Shown here: one piece after another, positions 37,648-46,595 of the stretch
Position numbering within the stretch: position 1 is the stretch's first letter
Layout: each line of letters opens with the position of its first letter
Origin: Parasulfitobacter algicola
GTDB taxonomy: Bacteria; Pseudomonadota; Alphaproteobacteria; Rhodobacterales; Rhodobacteraceae
NCBI RefSeq assembly: GCF_013315265.1
Contig: NZ_JABUFE010000013.1
Coordinates: 1-64,000, forward strand
Length of the DNA stretch: 64,000 bases
Direction of reading: 5' to 3'
Translations under genes and position numbers: made by a program
Notes under the pieces: generated by a model
The model's input: only the letters and a program-made list of their open reading frames with translations
What the model was told of the DNA's origin: nothing
Databases searched by the model: none

Positions 37648-38193
37648 CTATTTGCGTATGACAGTTTCGTTGTAGCAAACACCTGAATCTTCAATCTTAG
37701 AAACAAGGGCAGAGAGAGTTAAGCCTGAGTAATCCATAAGTTGAATGGGCTTTTGATCGACAAAATGTACCCAATACTCTTTGGTGGTGTCCTCTTCGAA
37801 CTCGTATGTCGTGCGATACTCGATCTCCGTTATGTTTGACAGCTTTGAACTGAAGCCTGTCTCAGGTCCAAAGGTGTGTTTTGGCACTTCCCAGAGCAGC
37901 TCATCGTTAGTCAGCCTAAAATGCCAACTGCCTGCCGTTCCTTTGAACTTTAGCACTTGAAAGAACATCTTAATGAGATGCCCAATTCCAGTGGCTATGA
38001 ATCCTAAACCAAAGAAAGACCATACAGACAATTGCTGCAGCATATCTTCCGATAGTTCCCAGACAAAGGTTTCCGGGATCATCCAGTAGCCCAACAGGAT
38101 GCAACCGAACGAAAAGAGCGGCATGACGAACAAGTACTGGATATTCCTGCTACGCACTGACGTTCTAATATCAAAAATAGGGTCTGATGGCAT
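37648..38193 (-). CDS. hypothetical two-helix membrane protein
   Basis: 181 residues with two adjacent hydrophobic segments (about 23-44 and 58-80) followed by a soluble C-terminal domain of ~90 residues. That domain is beta-strand-like (SWHFRLTNDELLWEVP, ITEIEYRTTYEFEEDTTKEYWVHFVDQKPIQLMDY). The layout resembles bacterial PH-domain-like membrane proteins but lacks the GExIxWxGRP motif of the two relatives at 39646 and 40786. AT-rich compared with neighbours, suggesting an accessory gene. It stands alone, divergent from pyrB. Confidence 0.65.
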   Translation of the reverse strand: MPSDPIFDIRTSVRSRNIQYLFVMPLFSFGCILLGYWMIPETFVWELSEDMLQQLSVWSFFGLGFIATGIGHLIKMFFQVLKFKGTAGSWHFRLTNDELLWEVPKHTFGPETGFSSKLSNITEIEYRTTYEFEEDTTKEYWVHFVDQKPIQLMDYSGLTLSALVSKIEDSGVCYNETVIRK

Positions 38194-38422
38194 GCAAACC
38201 TAGCTCCTCTGCGTGCGTGGCAGCATCTTCTAGCCACCGCCAAAGATGTGTATAGCTCCTAACCAATATACGCTACCTGCAAGTATCGACACCGGACCTT
38301 CGCGCAGACGCAGCGAAAGAGCGGTTTGTCCCGCTGACCGACCATTGCGTCAAAACCGAATGAAGCTTGCCTTAGTGTTCCTAGCAAGGCTCACTAAGCC
38401 TGGAAATTTCGCATATCAGTTC

Positions 38423-38504
38423 AAAGCATGACATGCTTTTCATAAACGCCGGCCGTCCCTTGGTCGGGACCAAATGGCGGCCGTCAGGCTCTTTGCAAAA
38501 GAGC
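38423..38504 (+). promoter_or_regulatory. three successive hairpins in the pyrB leader
   Basis: Within 82 bases upstream of pyrB there are three stem-loops: AAAGCAT/ATGCTTT (38423-38439), CGGCCG enclosing TTGGTC/GACCAA (38450-38483), and GCTCTTT/AAAGAGC (38488-38504). The remaining 60 bases to the pyrB ATG hold no clear T-run. Pyrimidine genes are often controlled by attenuation, so this leader could be regulatory; alternatively the first hairpins may be intergenic relic sequence. The 38194-38422 stretch shows nothing else. Confidence 0.4.
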
Positions 38505-38563
38505 TCTGTTGCAGACTTTCCACTCATTCCTTTATAGAACACCCAACAATAAATGGGGATGCA

Positions 38564-39514
38564 ATGAACTGGCGGGCCAAACATCTTTTGGGGATCGAAC
38601 ATCTGGGCCCCGATGAAATCACCACACTTCTGGATCTGGCCGATCAATATGTGTCGCTGAACCGCCAACAGGTCAAACATCGCGATACGCTGGCCGGGCT
38701 GACGCAAATCAACATGTTCTTTGAAAACTCGACCCGCACGCAGGCCAGTTTTGAACTGGCGGGCAAGCGTCTGGGTGCCGATGTGATGAACATGGGCATG
38801 CAGGCGTCATCGATTAAAAAGGGCGAAACCCTGATCGACACAGCGATGACGCTGAACGCGATGCACCCTGACCTGCTGGTCGTGCGCCATCCCCATTCCG
38901 GTGCGGTCAACCTGCTGGCCGATAAAGTGAACTGCGCTGTCCTGAACGCAGGCGACGGGCGGCACGAACACCCCACGCAGGCCCTGCTGGACGCGCTGAC
39001 AATCCGCCGCGCGAAAGGGCGTCTGCACCGGCTGTCCATCGCGATTTGTGGCGATATCGCCCACAGCCGCGTGGCACGATCCAACATTCTGCTGCTGGGC
39101 AAAATGGAAAACCGTATCCGCCTGATTGGCCCGCCGACGCTGATGCCATCCCAGGTGTCCGACTTCGGGGTCGAGGTGTTCGAGGACATGCGCGAAGGTC
39201 TGGCTGACGTCGATGTTGTCATGATGCTGCGTCTGCAACGCGAACGGATGGACGGGGGGTTCATTCCCAGCGAACGCGAATATTACCACCGCTATGGGCT
39301 GGATGCCGACAAACTGTCCCACGCCAAACCTGACGCCATCATCATGCACCCCGGCCCAATGAACCGCGGGGTCGAAATTGACGGCACACTGGCCGATGAC
39401 ATCAACCGCAGTGTGATTCAAGAACAGGTCGAGATGGGCGTCGCCGTCCGCATGGCCGCGATGGAACTGCTGGTCAAAGCCCGCCAGTCCAAACCGCAGG
39501 ATGTGATGGTTTAA
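38564..39514 (+). CDS. pyrB: aspartate carbamoyltransferase catalytic subunit
   Basis: Condenses carbamoyl phosphate with aspartate in pyrimidine synthesis. The carbamoyl-phosphate loop is [13 protein letters not shown], followed by [26 protein letters not shown] and [13 protein letters not shown]. The ATG at 38564 opens on the family N-terminus ([12 protein letters not shown]) and gives 316 residues; a longer frame upstream is leader. In many bacteria of this class PyrB works in a complex with a PyrC-like partner, encoded here three genes downstream. No pyrI regulatory gene follows. Confidence 0.96.
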   Translation: MNWRAKHLLGIEHLGPDEITTLLDLADQYVSLNRQQVKHRDTLAGLTQINMFFENSTRTQASFELAGKRLGADVMNMGMQASSIKKGETLIDTAMTLNAMHPDLLVVRHPHSGAVNLLADKVNCAVLNAGDGRHEHPTQALLDALTIRRAKGRLHRLSIAICGDIAHSRVARSNILLLGKMENRIRLIGPPTLMPSQVSDFGVEVFEDMREGLADVDVVMMLRLQRERMDGGFIPSEREYYHRYGLDADKLSHAKPDAIIMHPGPMNRGVEIDGTLADDINRSVIQEQVEMGVAVRMAAMELLVKARQSKPQDVMV

Positions 39515-39645
39515 GCACACCGCAGGATTATCAAATACTTCTATTTCATCGGCAGTCTTGGACTTATTCAGTCCAAACCTAACTGATACTTGGCAACAGC
39601 AAGCCAGAATTACATCTTATAAATGCACAAAGGGACGATATCCAA

Positions 39646-40173
39646 ATGACTTCTGGATGGGACGGTATTTTAGAACCCGGAGAGCGCATAATTTGGCAAG
39701 GCCGCCCTGATTATAAATTTGATCTGAAACGTGTACCGGTTATAATTTATATTGCTGGATTTAGCATGGTTACTGTCATGTCATATCAATTGATTGCCAA
39801 TGCTATGTTTCAAACAACTGCTGGAATTGTTTTGTCCGGTATATGTATATTATCTGGATTACTTATATTAATAGGTATTCCTTTTTTAGATGCCCACAAT
39901 CGGAAGTATACGACATACACTTTAACTGACCGCCGTGCATTTATAGCAGCAATCACCATTTTGGGGGACAGGTTATGGACAAGCCATCAAATTCGCATAG
40001 ACTTCCCAATTACTTTTAAAGAAGGCTCACCACCCTCAATTTATTTTACAGAAGGTTGGGGACATAGATGGTATTCAAAATACAGGGTCAAAGTTCCGGT
40101 TGGTTTTGAACGGATCAATAATGCACATGAAGTTCATGCCCTTTTACAAAAAGTCCAGCGACGCGAAGCCTGA
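39646..40173 (+). CDS. PH-domain-like membrane protein (first copy)
   Basis: 175 residues. The N-terminal LEPGERIIWQGRPDYKF is followed by two hydrophobic helices (~32-52 and 61-81) and a C-terminal beta-rich domain starting at TYTLTDRRAFIA. This matches bacterial PH-like (DUF304-type) membrane proteins of unknown function. It resembles the 40786 protein at the same three points (GExIIWxGRP, YxLTxxRAxI, and GF..I.N...V..L...V near the end), so the two are paralogues. This copy is clearly more AT-rich. It sits between pyrB and pyrC. Confidence 0.75.
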   Translation: MTSGWDGILEPGERIIWQGRPDYKFDLKRVPVIIYIAGFSMVTVMSYQLIANAMFQTTAGIVLSGICILSGLLILIGIPFLDAHNRKYTTYTLTDRRAFIAAITILGDRLWTSHQIRIDFPITFKEGSPPSIYFTEGWGHRWYSKYRVKVPVGFERINNAHEVHALLQKVQRREA

Positions 40174-40227
40174 TATAAACATTCAAAATTCGCCTCAATT
40201 AAAGTTTGAAAACAGAGAGTTCAGTTT

Positions 40228-40779
40228 TTGTCAGATATAAAACCGCAAACACCAATCAATGTTTCTACAAATGAAACCGGTATAATCCGGCTTTACGACA
40301 TCACTTTGCCGGATACTCAAGCCAAGGCATTAACGGCGACGGACGTTCAACAGGCCCTTGGCGTGGATCGCTTGAATGGCGATTACATCGATATTTTCCC
40401 GATCAGCACATTACAGGGCGTGGGGTTGTTGGGCTATATGATCGATGGGCTTGGCATCGCTGCTGATGATCTGGTGGCGGACAAAGACCGGATTGATCAG
40501 ATCACGGGGTATGTCGTGGTAATATTGTCACGCGCCTTTGGTGGTCAGACTGTCACCCTGCGACCTGATGCATCGTTGCAGCTGATCGGCACCTATAGCG
40601 AAGCCCAAAGCAAAACAGCCCCGGTTGATCTGCAGGCCGAAACGGCCCAGCCGAAACAGGCCGACACACCGCCGTCCAAAAAGCCGAAAAGCAATGCGGC
40701 GATATCCGGCATGGTCGCAACCGTGGCGCTTTTGGTGATGTTTGCCCTTGTGGGCCTGATGATCTGGATCGGGGGATAA
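40228..40779 (+). CDS. hypothetical protein with C-terminal membrane anchor
   Basis: 183 residues from a TTG start. A soluble N-terminal domain (~1-120; RLYDITLPDTQAKALTATDVQQALGVDRL, DIFPISTLQGVGLLGYMIDGLGI, GYVVVILSRAFGG) is followed by a Pro/Lys/Gln-rich linker and one terminal helix (ISGMVATVALLVMFALVGLMIWIGG). A tail-anchored protein facing the cytoplasm is the simplest topology. I recall similar unnamed proteins near pyr genes in Rhodobacterales but cannot assign a role. It precedes the second PH-like gene by six bases. Confidence 0.75.
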   Translation: MSDIKPQTPINVSTNETGIIRLYDITLPDTQAKALTATDVQQALGVDRLNGDYIDIFPISTLQGVGLLGYMIDGLGIAADDLVADKDRIDQITGYVVVILSRAFGGQTVTLRPDASLQLIGTYSEAQSKTAPVDLQAETAQPKQADTPPSKKPKSNAAISGMVATVALLVMFALVGLMIWIGG

Positions 40780-40785
40780 GTCAAA

Positions 40786-41394
40786 GTGGCTGATCCCTAT
40801 CGCTTCAAAGACACCATCACACCTTTCGATCCGGATCTGAAATTCTGGCAGAAACATCTTGTGCCCGGGGAAACTATCATTTGGGAAGGTCGTCCGAATT
40901 TCAGCTTCAAACTGGATAAAACAGCCTTGGGTCTGGCCATCCCGGGTTTTGTGGCATCTGCTGTTCTGTTTATCATCAATAATGATCTGCTTGGGGCATC
41001 GGGACCAGGCCAACTTGTCCTATCACCAACAATAACGCAGCAGATCAATTGGGGTATCTTCATCGCCATTGTGTATCTTGTGCTTTATCTTCTGTATCAC
41101 AGCATGACCCAGTCGCGATTGACCCGCTATGCATTAACCAACAAACGCGCCTTGATCCACAACAGGCTGCCGTGGCCGAAACTAAATGCCAAGTATTTGA
41201 CGCCGATGTCTGAAGTTGCATGGGATCAAAGCGATCCCGGCAGCATTGTCTTAGGTCAGTCCATCACGCAGTATAGATCAAATGCGATCTTCAGATCCGG
41301 CATTGTCAAAGAGCGAAAAGAAGGGTTTTTGAATATCGACAACCCACAAAAGGTCTATGATCTGATGCAGCGCGTGGTAAACGATAAGGTATGA
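40786..41394 (+). CDS. PH-domain-like membrane protein (second copy)
   Basis: 202 residues from a GTG start. LVPGETIIWEGRPNFSFKL, then two membrane segments (~50-66 and ~85-105), then a PH-like C-terminal domain beginning YALTNKRALIHNRLPW. It is paralogous to the 39646 gene but has more typical base composition. The stop overlaps the pyrC start (ATGA), so it is translationally coupled to pyrC and the cassette is in the pyr transcript. Function unknown. Confidence 0.78.
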   Translation: MADPYRFKDTITPFDPDLKFWQKHLVPGETIIWEGRPNFSFKLDKTALGLAIPGFVASAVLFIINNDLLGASGPGQLVLSPTITQQINWGIFIAIVYLVLYLLYHSMTQSRLTRYALTNKRALIHNRLPWPKLNAKYLTPMSEVAWDQSDPGSIVLGQSITQYRSNAIFRSGIVKERKEGFLNIDNPQKVYDLMQRVVNDKV

Positions 41395-42680
41395 CAACGC
41401 TATTCACCAATGCCCGTTTGATTGATCCGCAGGCTGGAACAGACCAGATCGGATCGCTGCTCATCAAGGATGGGCAGATTAACAAAGTGTTAACGCAAGA
41501 TGTTGATTTAGCTGAAAAAAAGTTGACAGCTGTCAACTTTTTGGATTGCGGCGGAAAATGTCTGGCCCCCGGCATTGTTGATATCGGTGTAAAGGTGTGC
41601 GAACCGGGCGAACGGCACAAGGAAAGTTTCAGGTCCGCAGGGCAAGCCGCTGCAGCGGGCGGCGTGACCACGATGGTGACACGCCCCGATACGCTGCCCG
41701 CCATCGACACGCCCGAAACCCTTGAATTTGTGACCCGCCGCGCTCAGGAAGACAGCCCCGTCCATATCCGCCATATGGCCGCCCTGACCAAAGGCCGCGA
41801 GGGCCGCGAGATGGTCGAGATCGGCTTTTTGCAAGACGCCGGAGCTGTGGCTTTTACCGACTGTGATCTTGTCGTCCAATCGACCAAGGTCTTGTCCCGC
41901 GCGCTGACATATGCCCGCAGTCTGGGCGCGTTGGTCATGGCGCATCCACAAGATCCAGGGCTATCGCAGGGGGCCGCCGTCACATCGGGCAAGTTTGCAT
42001 CCCTGCGCGGTTTGCCAGCCGTGTCACCCATGGCCGAACGCATGGGCTTGCAGCGCGATCTGACACTGGTCGAGATGACCGGCGTCAGATATCACGCCGA
42101 CGGTATCACCACCGCCACCGCCCTGCCTGCGCTGCGCCGCGCAAAAGACGCCGGGCTGGATGTGACAGCTGGCATTAACATCCACCACCTGACCCTGAAC
42201 GCGCTGGACGTCGGCGATTACCGGACTTTCTTCAAAATCAAACCACCCTTGCGCGATGAAGACGACCGTTTGGCGATGGTTCAGGCTGTGGCCGATGGCA
42301 CAATCGACATCATCAGTTCAATGCACACCCCACAGGACGAAGAAAGCAAACGCCTGCCGTTTGAAGAAGCCGCCAGCGGGGCCGTCGCCCTTGAAACCCT
42401 GCTGCCTGCTGCGATGCGGCTATATCATTCCGGCATGATCGATCTGCCAACGCTGTGGCGGGCCATGTCGCTGAACCCGGCCAAACGGTTGGGTCTGAAC
42501 ACTGGTCGTCTGACCGTTGGCGCGCCTGCTGATCTGGTGTTATTCGATCCCGACGCGCCATTCGTATTAGACCGTTTCAAACTGCGGTCAAAATCCAAGA
42601 ACACGCCCTTTGACGGTCAGCGGATGCAAGGCAAAGTCATCGCTACCTATGTGGCTGGAAAACAGGTTTACGGCCCATGA
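41391..42680 (+). CDS. pyrC: dihydroorotase-like protein PyrC, key metal ligands absent
   Basis: A 429-residue amidohydrolase of the class I dihydroorotase type, supported by PGIVDIGVKVCEPGERHKESF, GGVTTMVTRPDT and a C-terminal GAPADLVLFDPD. The metal motif DxHxHxREPG reads D64-IGVKVCEPG, so both His ligands are missing, and the ATDHAPH-type Asp site reads SSMHTPQDEESK. Other histidines (MAHPQDP, NIHHLTLN) remain. In Pseudomonas an inactive PyrC' of this kind serves as a structural partner of aspartate carbamoyltransferase; the same role is likely here, with an active dihydroorotase elsewhere. It overlaps plsY by four bases. Confidence 0.88.
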   Translation: MTTLFTNARLIDPQAGTDQIGSLLIKDGQINKVLTQDVDLAEKKLTAVNFLDCGGKCLAPGIVDIGVKVCEPGERHKESFRSAGQAAAAGGVTTMVTRPDTLPAIDTPETLEFVTRRAQEDSPVHIRHMAALTKGREGREMVEIGFLQDAGAVAFTDCDLVVQSTKVLSRALTYARSLGALVMAHPQDPGLSQGAAVTSGKFASLRGLPAVSPMAERMGLQRDLTLVEMTGVRYHADGITTATALPALRRAKDAGLDVTAGINIHHLTLNALDVGDYRTFFKIKPPLRDEDDRLAMVQAVADGTIDIISSMHTPQDEESKRLPFEEAASGAVALETLLPAAMRLYHSGMIDLPTLWRAMSLNPAKRLGLNTGRLTVGAPADLVLFDPDAPFVLDRFKLRSKSKNTPFDGQRMQGKVIATYVAGKQVYGP

Positions 42681-43282
42681 TCCCACCCTTTGACACTGCG
42701 CCGCTGATCTTGCTGCTTTGGGCTGCTGTCGGATATTTTCTAGGCAGTATTCCGTTTGGTATGGTGCTGGCCAAGCTGATGGGTTTGGGTAATCTGCGCG
42801 ATGTCGGGTCCGGCAACATTGGGGCGACGAATGTTTTGCGCACCGGCAATAAAACCGCAGCGGCACTGACTTTGATTCTGGATGGTGGCAAGGGTGCGGC
42901 GGCCCTGATCCTGGCACGTCTGTTCGCAGGCGAGGATGCCGCTCATCTGGCAGCTTTTGCCGCATTCCTGGGCCATTGTTTTCCCATCTGGTTGATGTTC
43001 CGCGGCGGCAAGGGCGTGGCGACATTCTTTGGCATCATATTTGCGCTGTACTGGCCGCTTGGATTGGCTTGCGCTGCCCTATGGCTGACAGTGGCAGCGA
43101 TTTTTCGATATTCATCACTGGCGGCCTTGGTCGCATCGGCGCTGTCGCCACTTTTGCTGTTAGCATTGGGTCGACCCGAGGCGATTGCCCTATGTCTTAT
43201 GCTAACCCTTTTAATTTACACAAGACACGTCCAAAACATCAAAAGGTTGTTTTTTGGCACGGAATTTAAAATCAAAGGTTGA
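42677..43282 (+). CDS. plsY: acyl-phosphate:glycerol-3-phosphate acyltransferase
   Basis: Membrane enzyme making lysophosphatidate from acyl phosphate, the first committed step of phospholipid synthesis. The three family motifs are seen: GSIPFGMVLAKLMG, GSGNIGATNVLRTGNK and HCFPIWLMFRGGKGVATFFG. Five hydrophobic segments, 201 residues, typical. It is translationally coupled to pyrC through ATGA, a conserved pairing in this bacterial group as far as I recall. Confidence 0.95.
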   Translation: MIPPFDTAPLILLLWAAVGYFLGSIPFGMVLAKLMGLGNLRDVGSGNIGATNVLRTGNKTAAALTLILDGGKGAAALILARLFAGEDAAHLAAFAAFLGHCFPIWLMFRGGKGVATFFGIIFALYWPLGLACAALWLTVAAIFRYSSLAALVASALSPLLLLALGRPEAIALCLMLTLLIYTRHVQNIKRLFFGTEFKIKG

Positions 43283-43418
43283 TAAGGTCGCAAAACCGAT
43301 ACGCGATGTCCGCACTCAACAGTTTTTTTACATAGCATTGTCACTTCGTCTTGATTTTCAGATCAAATAGGGAAATGTCAGCGCGATAAAAACGTGAAAA
43401 ATGTGGAGACGGTATAAA

Positions 43419-43793
43419 ATGTCATTTATGGACGCAGTGAAAACCTGCCTTAGCAAGTACGTAGATTTTTCGGGCCGCGCACGTCGTTCCGAATATTGGT
43501 TCTTTTACCTGTTTACCTTTCTGGTCGGCATCGTTGGTGCAATCATTGACGGTGTTCTGGGAACAGGTTTCTTTAATCTGATCGCAACACTGGCCTTCCT
43601 TCTGCCCTCTATCGCGGCTGGTGTTCGTCGTTTGCACGACACAGACAGATCCGGTTGGTGGTTCTTGATCATTCTTGTGCCGATCGTCGGTGCAATCGTT
43701 CTTCTGGTCTTCTTTGTTATGGATGGCACAAAAGGCGAAAACCGCTTTGGTCCAGACCCCAAAGGCGGCAACGAAGCTGAAGTCTTCAGCTGA
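43419..43793 (+). CDS. DUF805 membrane protein (copy 1)
   Basis: 124 residues with three to four hydrophobic helices. The family pattern is clear: MSFMDAVKTCLSKYVDFSGRARRSEYWFF at the start, GVRRLHDTDRSGWWFLIILVPIVGAIVLLVFF in the second half, and GENRFGPDPKG at the end. DUF805 has no established function. It is a tandem paralogue of 43950-44342, and each copy has its own hairpin after the stop, so they may be separately expressed. GGAG sits upstream of the ATG. Confidence 0.9.
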   Translation: MSFMDAVKTCLSKYVDFSGRARRSEYWFFYLFTFLVGIVGAIIDGVLGTGFFNLIATLAFLLPSIAAGVRRLHDTDRSGWWFLIILVPIVGAIVLLVFFVMDGTKGENRFGPDPKGGNEAEVFS

Positions 43794-43801
43794 TCTTTTT
43801 T

Positions 43802-43830
43802 GCAGGCCCTGACTCAGGGCCTGCATATTT
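43802..43830 (+). terminator. terminator after DUF805 copy 1
   Basis: GCAGGCCCTG (43802-43811) and CAGGGCCTGC (43815-43824) form a perfect ten-pair stem with a three-base loop, followed by ATATTTT. It lies nine bases after the stop codon. A T-run also precedes the stem. Confidence 0.8.
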
Positions 43831-43949
43831 TCATATGTGCAGTGCGCAGTTGCATCACTTTTAACACTGAAAAATTTGCAATCTTGATTTTGAATGCCCG
43901 GTCGGATTATCGAAATGTCAGGCATTATGTAAAAGCGGAGTTATTTTAG

Positions 43950-44342
43950 ATGTCATTCATGGAAGCGGTTAAAACCTGTTTTAGCAAATACGTCACTTTT
44001 TCGGGCCGCGCGCGTCGGTCTGAATATTGGTATTTCACCTTATTCAATTTTCTTGTTGGCATTGTTTTGGGCATTGTTGACGGGGTTATTTCTGGCGGTG
44101 ACCCTGACAGTGTCGGTATCTTTGGCACAATCTATTCACTGGCTGTTTTTCTGCCAGGCCTGGCTGTTGCGATCCGTCGTTTGCATGACACCGACAGATC
44201 TGGCTGGTGGTACCTATTGGTCTTTATTCCAATCATTGGCTGGATTGTCTTGCTTGTTTTCTTCTGCACAAATGGAACAGAGGGCGAAAACCGCTTTGGA
44301 CATGACCCAAAGCACGAAAATGAAGCTGACGTTTTCAGCTGA
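43950..44342 (+). CDS. DUF805 membrane protein (copy 2)
   Basis: 130 residues, strongly similar to copy 1: MSFMEAVKTCFSKYVTFSGRARRSEYWYF, AIRRLHDTDRSGWWYLLVFIPIIGWIVLLVFF and GENRFGHDPKHENEADVFS. The central loop differs (GVISGGDPDSVGIFGTIY) and adds six residues. The tandem arrangement with high identity at both ends points to local duplication. Three to four membrane helices. Function unknown. Confidence 0.9.
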   Translation: MSFMEAVKTCFSKYVTFSGRARRSEYWYFTLFNFLVGIVLGIVDGVISGGDPDSVGIFGTIYSLAVFLPGLAVAIRRLHDTDRSGWWYLLVFIPIIGWIVLLVFFCTNGTEGENRFGHDPKHENEADVFS

Positions 44343-44365
44343 TTTTATTTCAAATCAAATACTTA

Positions 44366-44395
44366 AAGCGCCGTCCTTTTGGGCGGCGTTTTTTG
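44366..44395 (+). terminator. terminator after DUF805 copy 2
   Basis: CGCCG (44369-44373) pairs with CGGCG (44384-44388) and is followed at once by six T residues, a standard intrinsic terminator. It separates the DUF805 gene from the convergent priA gene. Confidence 0.85.
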
Positions 44396-44399
44396 TTTG

Positions 44400-46595
44400 C
44401 TAATAGAAACTTTGCGGATCGATATCGACAGACAAGCGCAGGGAATTGGGCGGGCGGAATTGGCTGATCCATCTTTCGACTGAGGCCTGCAGGGGGGCTG
44501 TTTTTTCAGCCTTGATCAAAAGGCGCACGCGGTGGCGGCCACGGATACGGGCGATGGGCGCGGGGGCCGGACCAAACAGTTGGGCGTTGATCTGTCGCAA
44601 AGGCGCATCGTTTCGCGCCATTTCAGTTGCGAAATCAAAGACTTCCTGAACATTTGGGCTGCTTAGGATGATGCCAGCCATACGGCCAAAGGGGGGCACG
44701 CCTGCCTGTTCACGTTCAGCTGCTTCGGCCTTCCAGAAATCTTCTTCGTCCCCGGACAGGATCGCGCGGATCACCGGGTGATCCGGTTGATAGGTTTGCA
44801 ACAATGCCTGACCGGGTTTATCGGCCCGCCCGGCCCGGCCAGACACCTGTCGCATCAGTTGGAATGTTCGTTCAGCCGCGCGCAGATCAGACCCTTGCAA
44901 CCCAAGGTCGGCATCAATGACACCCACCAGCGTAAGATTTTGAAAATTATGGCCTTTTGCAACCAATTGCGTTCCGATAATGACGTCGGCAGCCCCGTCT
45001 GCGATGGCTTCGATCTGGGCTTTCAGGGCGCGGGCCGATCCGTAAAGATCTGATGATAACGTGGCCACGCGGGCGTCTGGGAACAGGGCCTGTGCTTCCT
45101 CTGTCAGGCGTTCAACACCGGGGCCAACGGCGGCCAATCGCCCTTCGGCATCGCAGGATGGGCAAACCGATGGCATTGGCTTTGTTTCACCGCATTGATG
45201 GCAGACCAGCCGCTTTTGAAATCGGTGTTCGACCATGCGCGCATCGCAATCATCGCAGCCGATCTGGTGCCCACAGGCCCGGCACAGGGTTATTGGCGCA
45301 TAGCCACGGCGATTGATGAACAAAAGCGCCTGTTCGTTGCGGTCCAGTCGTGCCTGAACGGCCTTTTGCAGGGATGATGAAATCCAGCGATCAGCCGGGA
45401 TCACCTCATCGCGCATGTCGATGGCCTGCATATCGGGCAGCACGGCATCGCCGAACCGCGAGGTCAGTTCCAGCTTGCTGTATTTCCCACTTTCGGCGTT
45501 GACCCAGCTTTCCAGCGATGGCGTGGCAGATGCCAGTATGACCTGAGCGCCCAGAATGGACGCGCGCAACACAGCCATATCGCGGGCGTTATACAAAACG
45601 CCGTCTTCCTGTTTATAGGATGTATCGTGTTCCTCATCCACGACGATCAGGCCAAGGTCTTGATATGGAAGAAATAATGCCGATCTTGCGCCCACAACCA
45701 TGTCGGCGGCCCCTTGGCCTACCATACGCCACGCACGGCGGCGTTCGGTCATGGTCACACCAGAATGCCATTCAGCGGGCCGCGCGCCAAAGCGGGCTTC
45801 GACGCGGGTCAGAAATTCAGACGTCAGGGCAATTTCCGGCAACAGAACCAAGGCCTGACGACCCTGACGCAGGCATTCGGCGACCGCTTCCAGGTAAACT
45901 TCGGTTTTGCCGGATCCGGTGACGCCGCGCAGCAGGGTTGTGCCGTAATTTTGCGACACAACGGCCGATCGCAGCTGTTTGGCACCAGCATCCTGATCGG
46001 GGGTCAGCGATTTTCCGCCATAGTTCGGATCAAGCCGGGGATAAGGCACATCGCGGGGGCAGTCTTGTTCAGAAACGGCACCCAGTTTGACCAGACCTTT
46101 GACGACACTTGAGGTAACATCGGCGCTGTCGGCCAGCTCTTTCAGGGTGAACGCCAGCCCGCCGTAATCGCGCAAAACCTGCAAAACCCGGGTGCGTGCG
46201 TCGGTCATTCGAGTGGGTTCTGCGGTGCCCAAACGATAGACTTTGCGCATGGATGGCGGATCACCCAACCCCGGCGCACGGGTCGCCAAACGCAGCATTG
46301 CAGCCATGGGTGTTAGCGTATAATCAGCGGCCCGCTTCAGGAATATCTGCATTTCTTCGCGCATGGGGGCCACATCCAACACCCTGATAACGCTTCGGAT
46401 TTTGGCGATGTCATAATCCCCGCGTCCCGCGTCCCAGACCACCCCGATCACCTTGCGGGGGCCAAGTGGCACTTCGACAAATGCGCCAATGGCACAGCCG
46501 CCTTCGGGAGCCTTGTAATCCAGCAACCGATCTAACGGTTGCGTTGTCAGCACCGCAACCAGATCGCCTTGATTGAAAAATGATGGTGTTTGCAC
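44400..46595 (-). CDS. priA: primosomal protein N' (replication restart helicase PriA)
   Basis: 731-residue superfamily 2 helicase that reloads the replisome at stalled forks. An N-terminal DNA-binding region precedes Walker A GVTGSGKTEVY and the DEEH box VVDEEHDTSYKQEDG. A zinc-binding insert has eight cysteines in CRACGHQIGCDDCDA and CHQCGETKPMPSVCPSC. Motifs V and VI include GTQLVAKGHNFQNLTLVGV and QVSGRAGR. The start is a GTG at 46595. Monocistronic, convergent with the DUF805 genes. Confidence 0.96.
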   Translation of the reverse strand: MQTPSFFNQGDLVAVLTTQPLDRLLDYKAPEGGCAIGAFVEVPLGPRKVIGVVWDAGRGDYDIAKIRSVIRVLDVAPMREEMQIFLKRAADYTLTPMAAMLRLATRAPGLGDPPSMRKVYRLGTAEPTRMTDARTRVLQVLRDYGGLAFTLKELADSADVTSSVVKGLVKLGAVSEQDCPRDVPYPRLDPNYGGKSLTPDQDAGAKQLRSAVVSQNYGTTLLRGVTGSGKTEVYLEAVAECLRQGRQALVLLPEIALTSEFLTRVEARFGARPAEWHSGVTMTERRRAWRMVGQGAADMVVGARSALFLPYQDLGLIVVDEEHDTSYKQEDGVLYNARDMAVLRASILGAQVILASATPSLESWVNAESGKYSKLELTSRFGDAVLPDMQAIDMRDEVIPADRWISSSLQKAVQARLDRNEQALLFINRRGYAPITLCRACGHQIGCDDCDARMVEHRFQKRLVCHQCGETKPMPSVCPSCDAEGRLAAVGPGVERLTEEAQALFPDARVATLSSDLYGSARALKAQIEAIADGAADVIIGTQLVAKGHNFQNLTLVGVIDADLGLQGSDLRAAERTFQLMRQVSGRAGRADKPGQALLQTYQPDHPVIRAILSGDEEDFWKAEAAEREQAGVPPFGRMAGIILSSPNVQEVFDFATEMARNDAPLRQINAQLFGPAPAPIARIRGRHRVRLLIKAEKTAPLQASVERWISQFRPPNSLRLSVDIDPQSFY

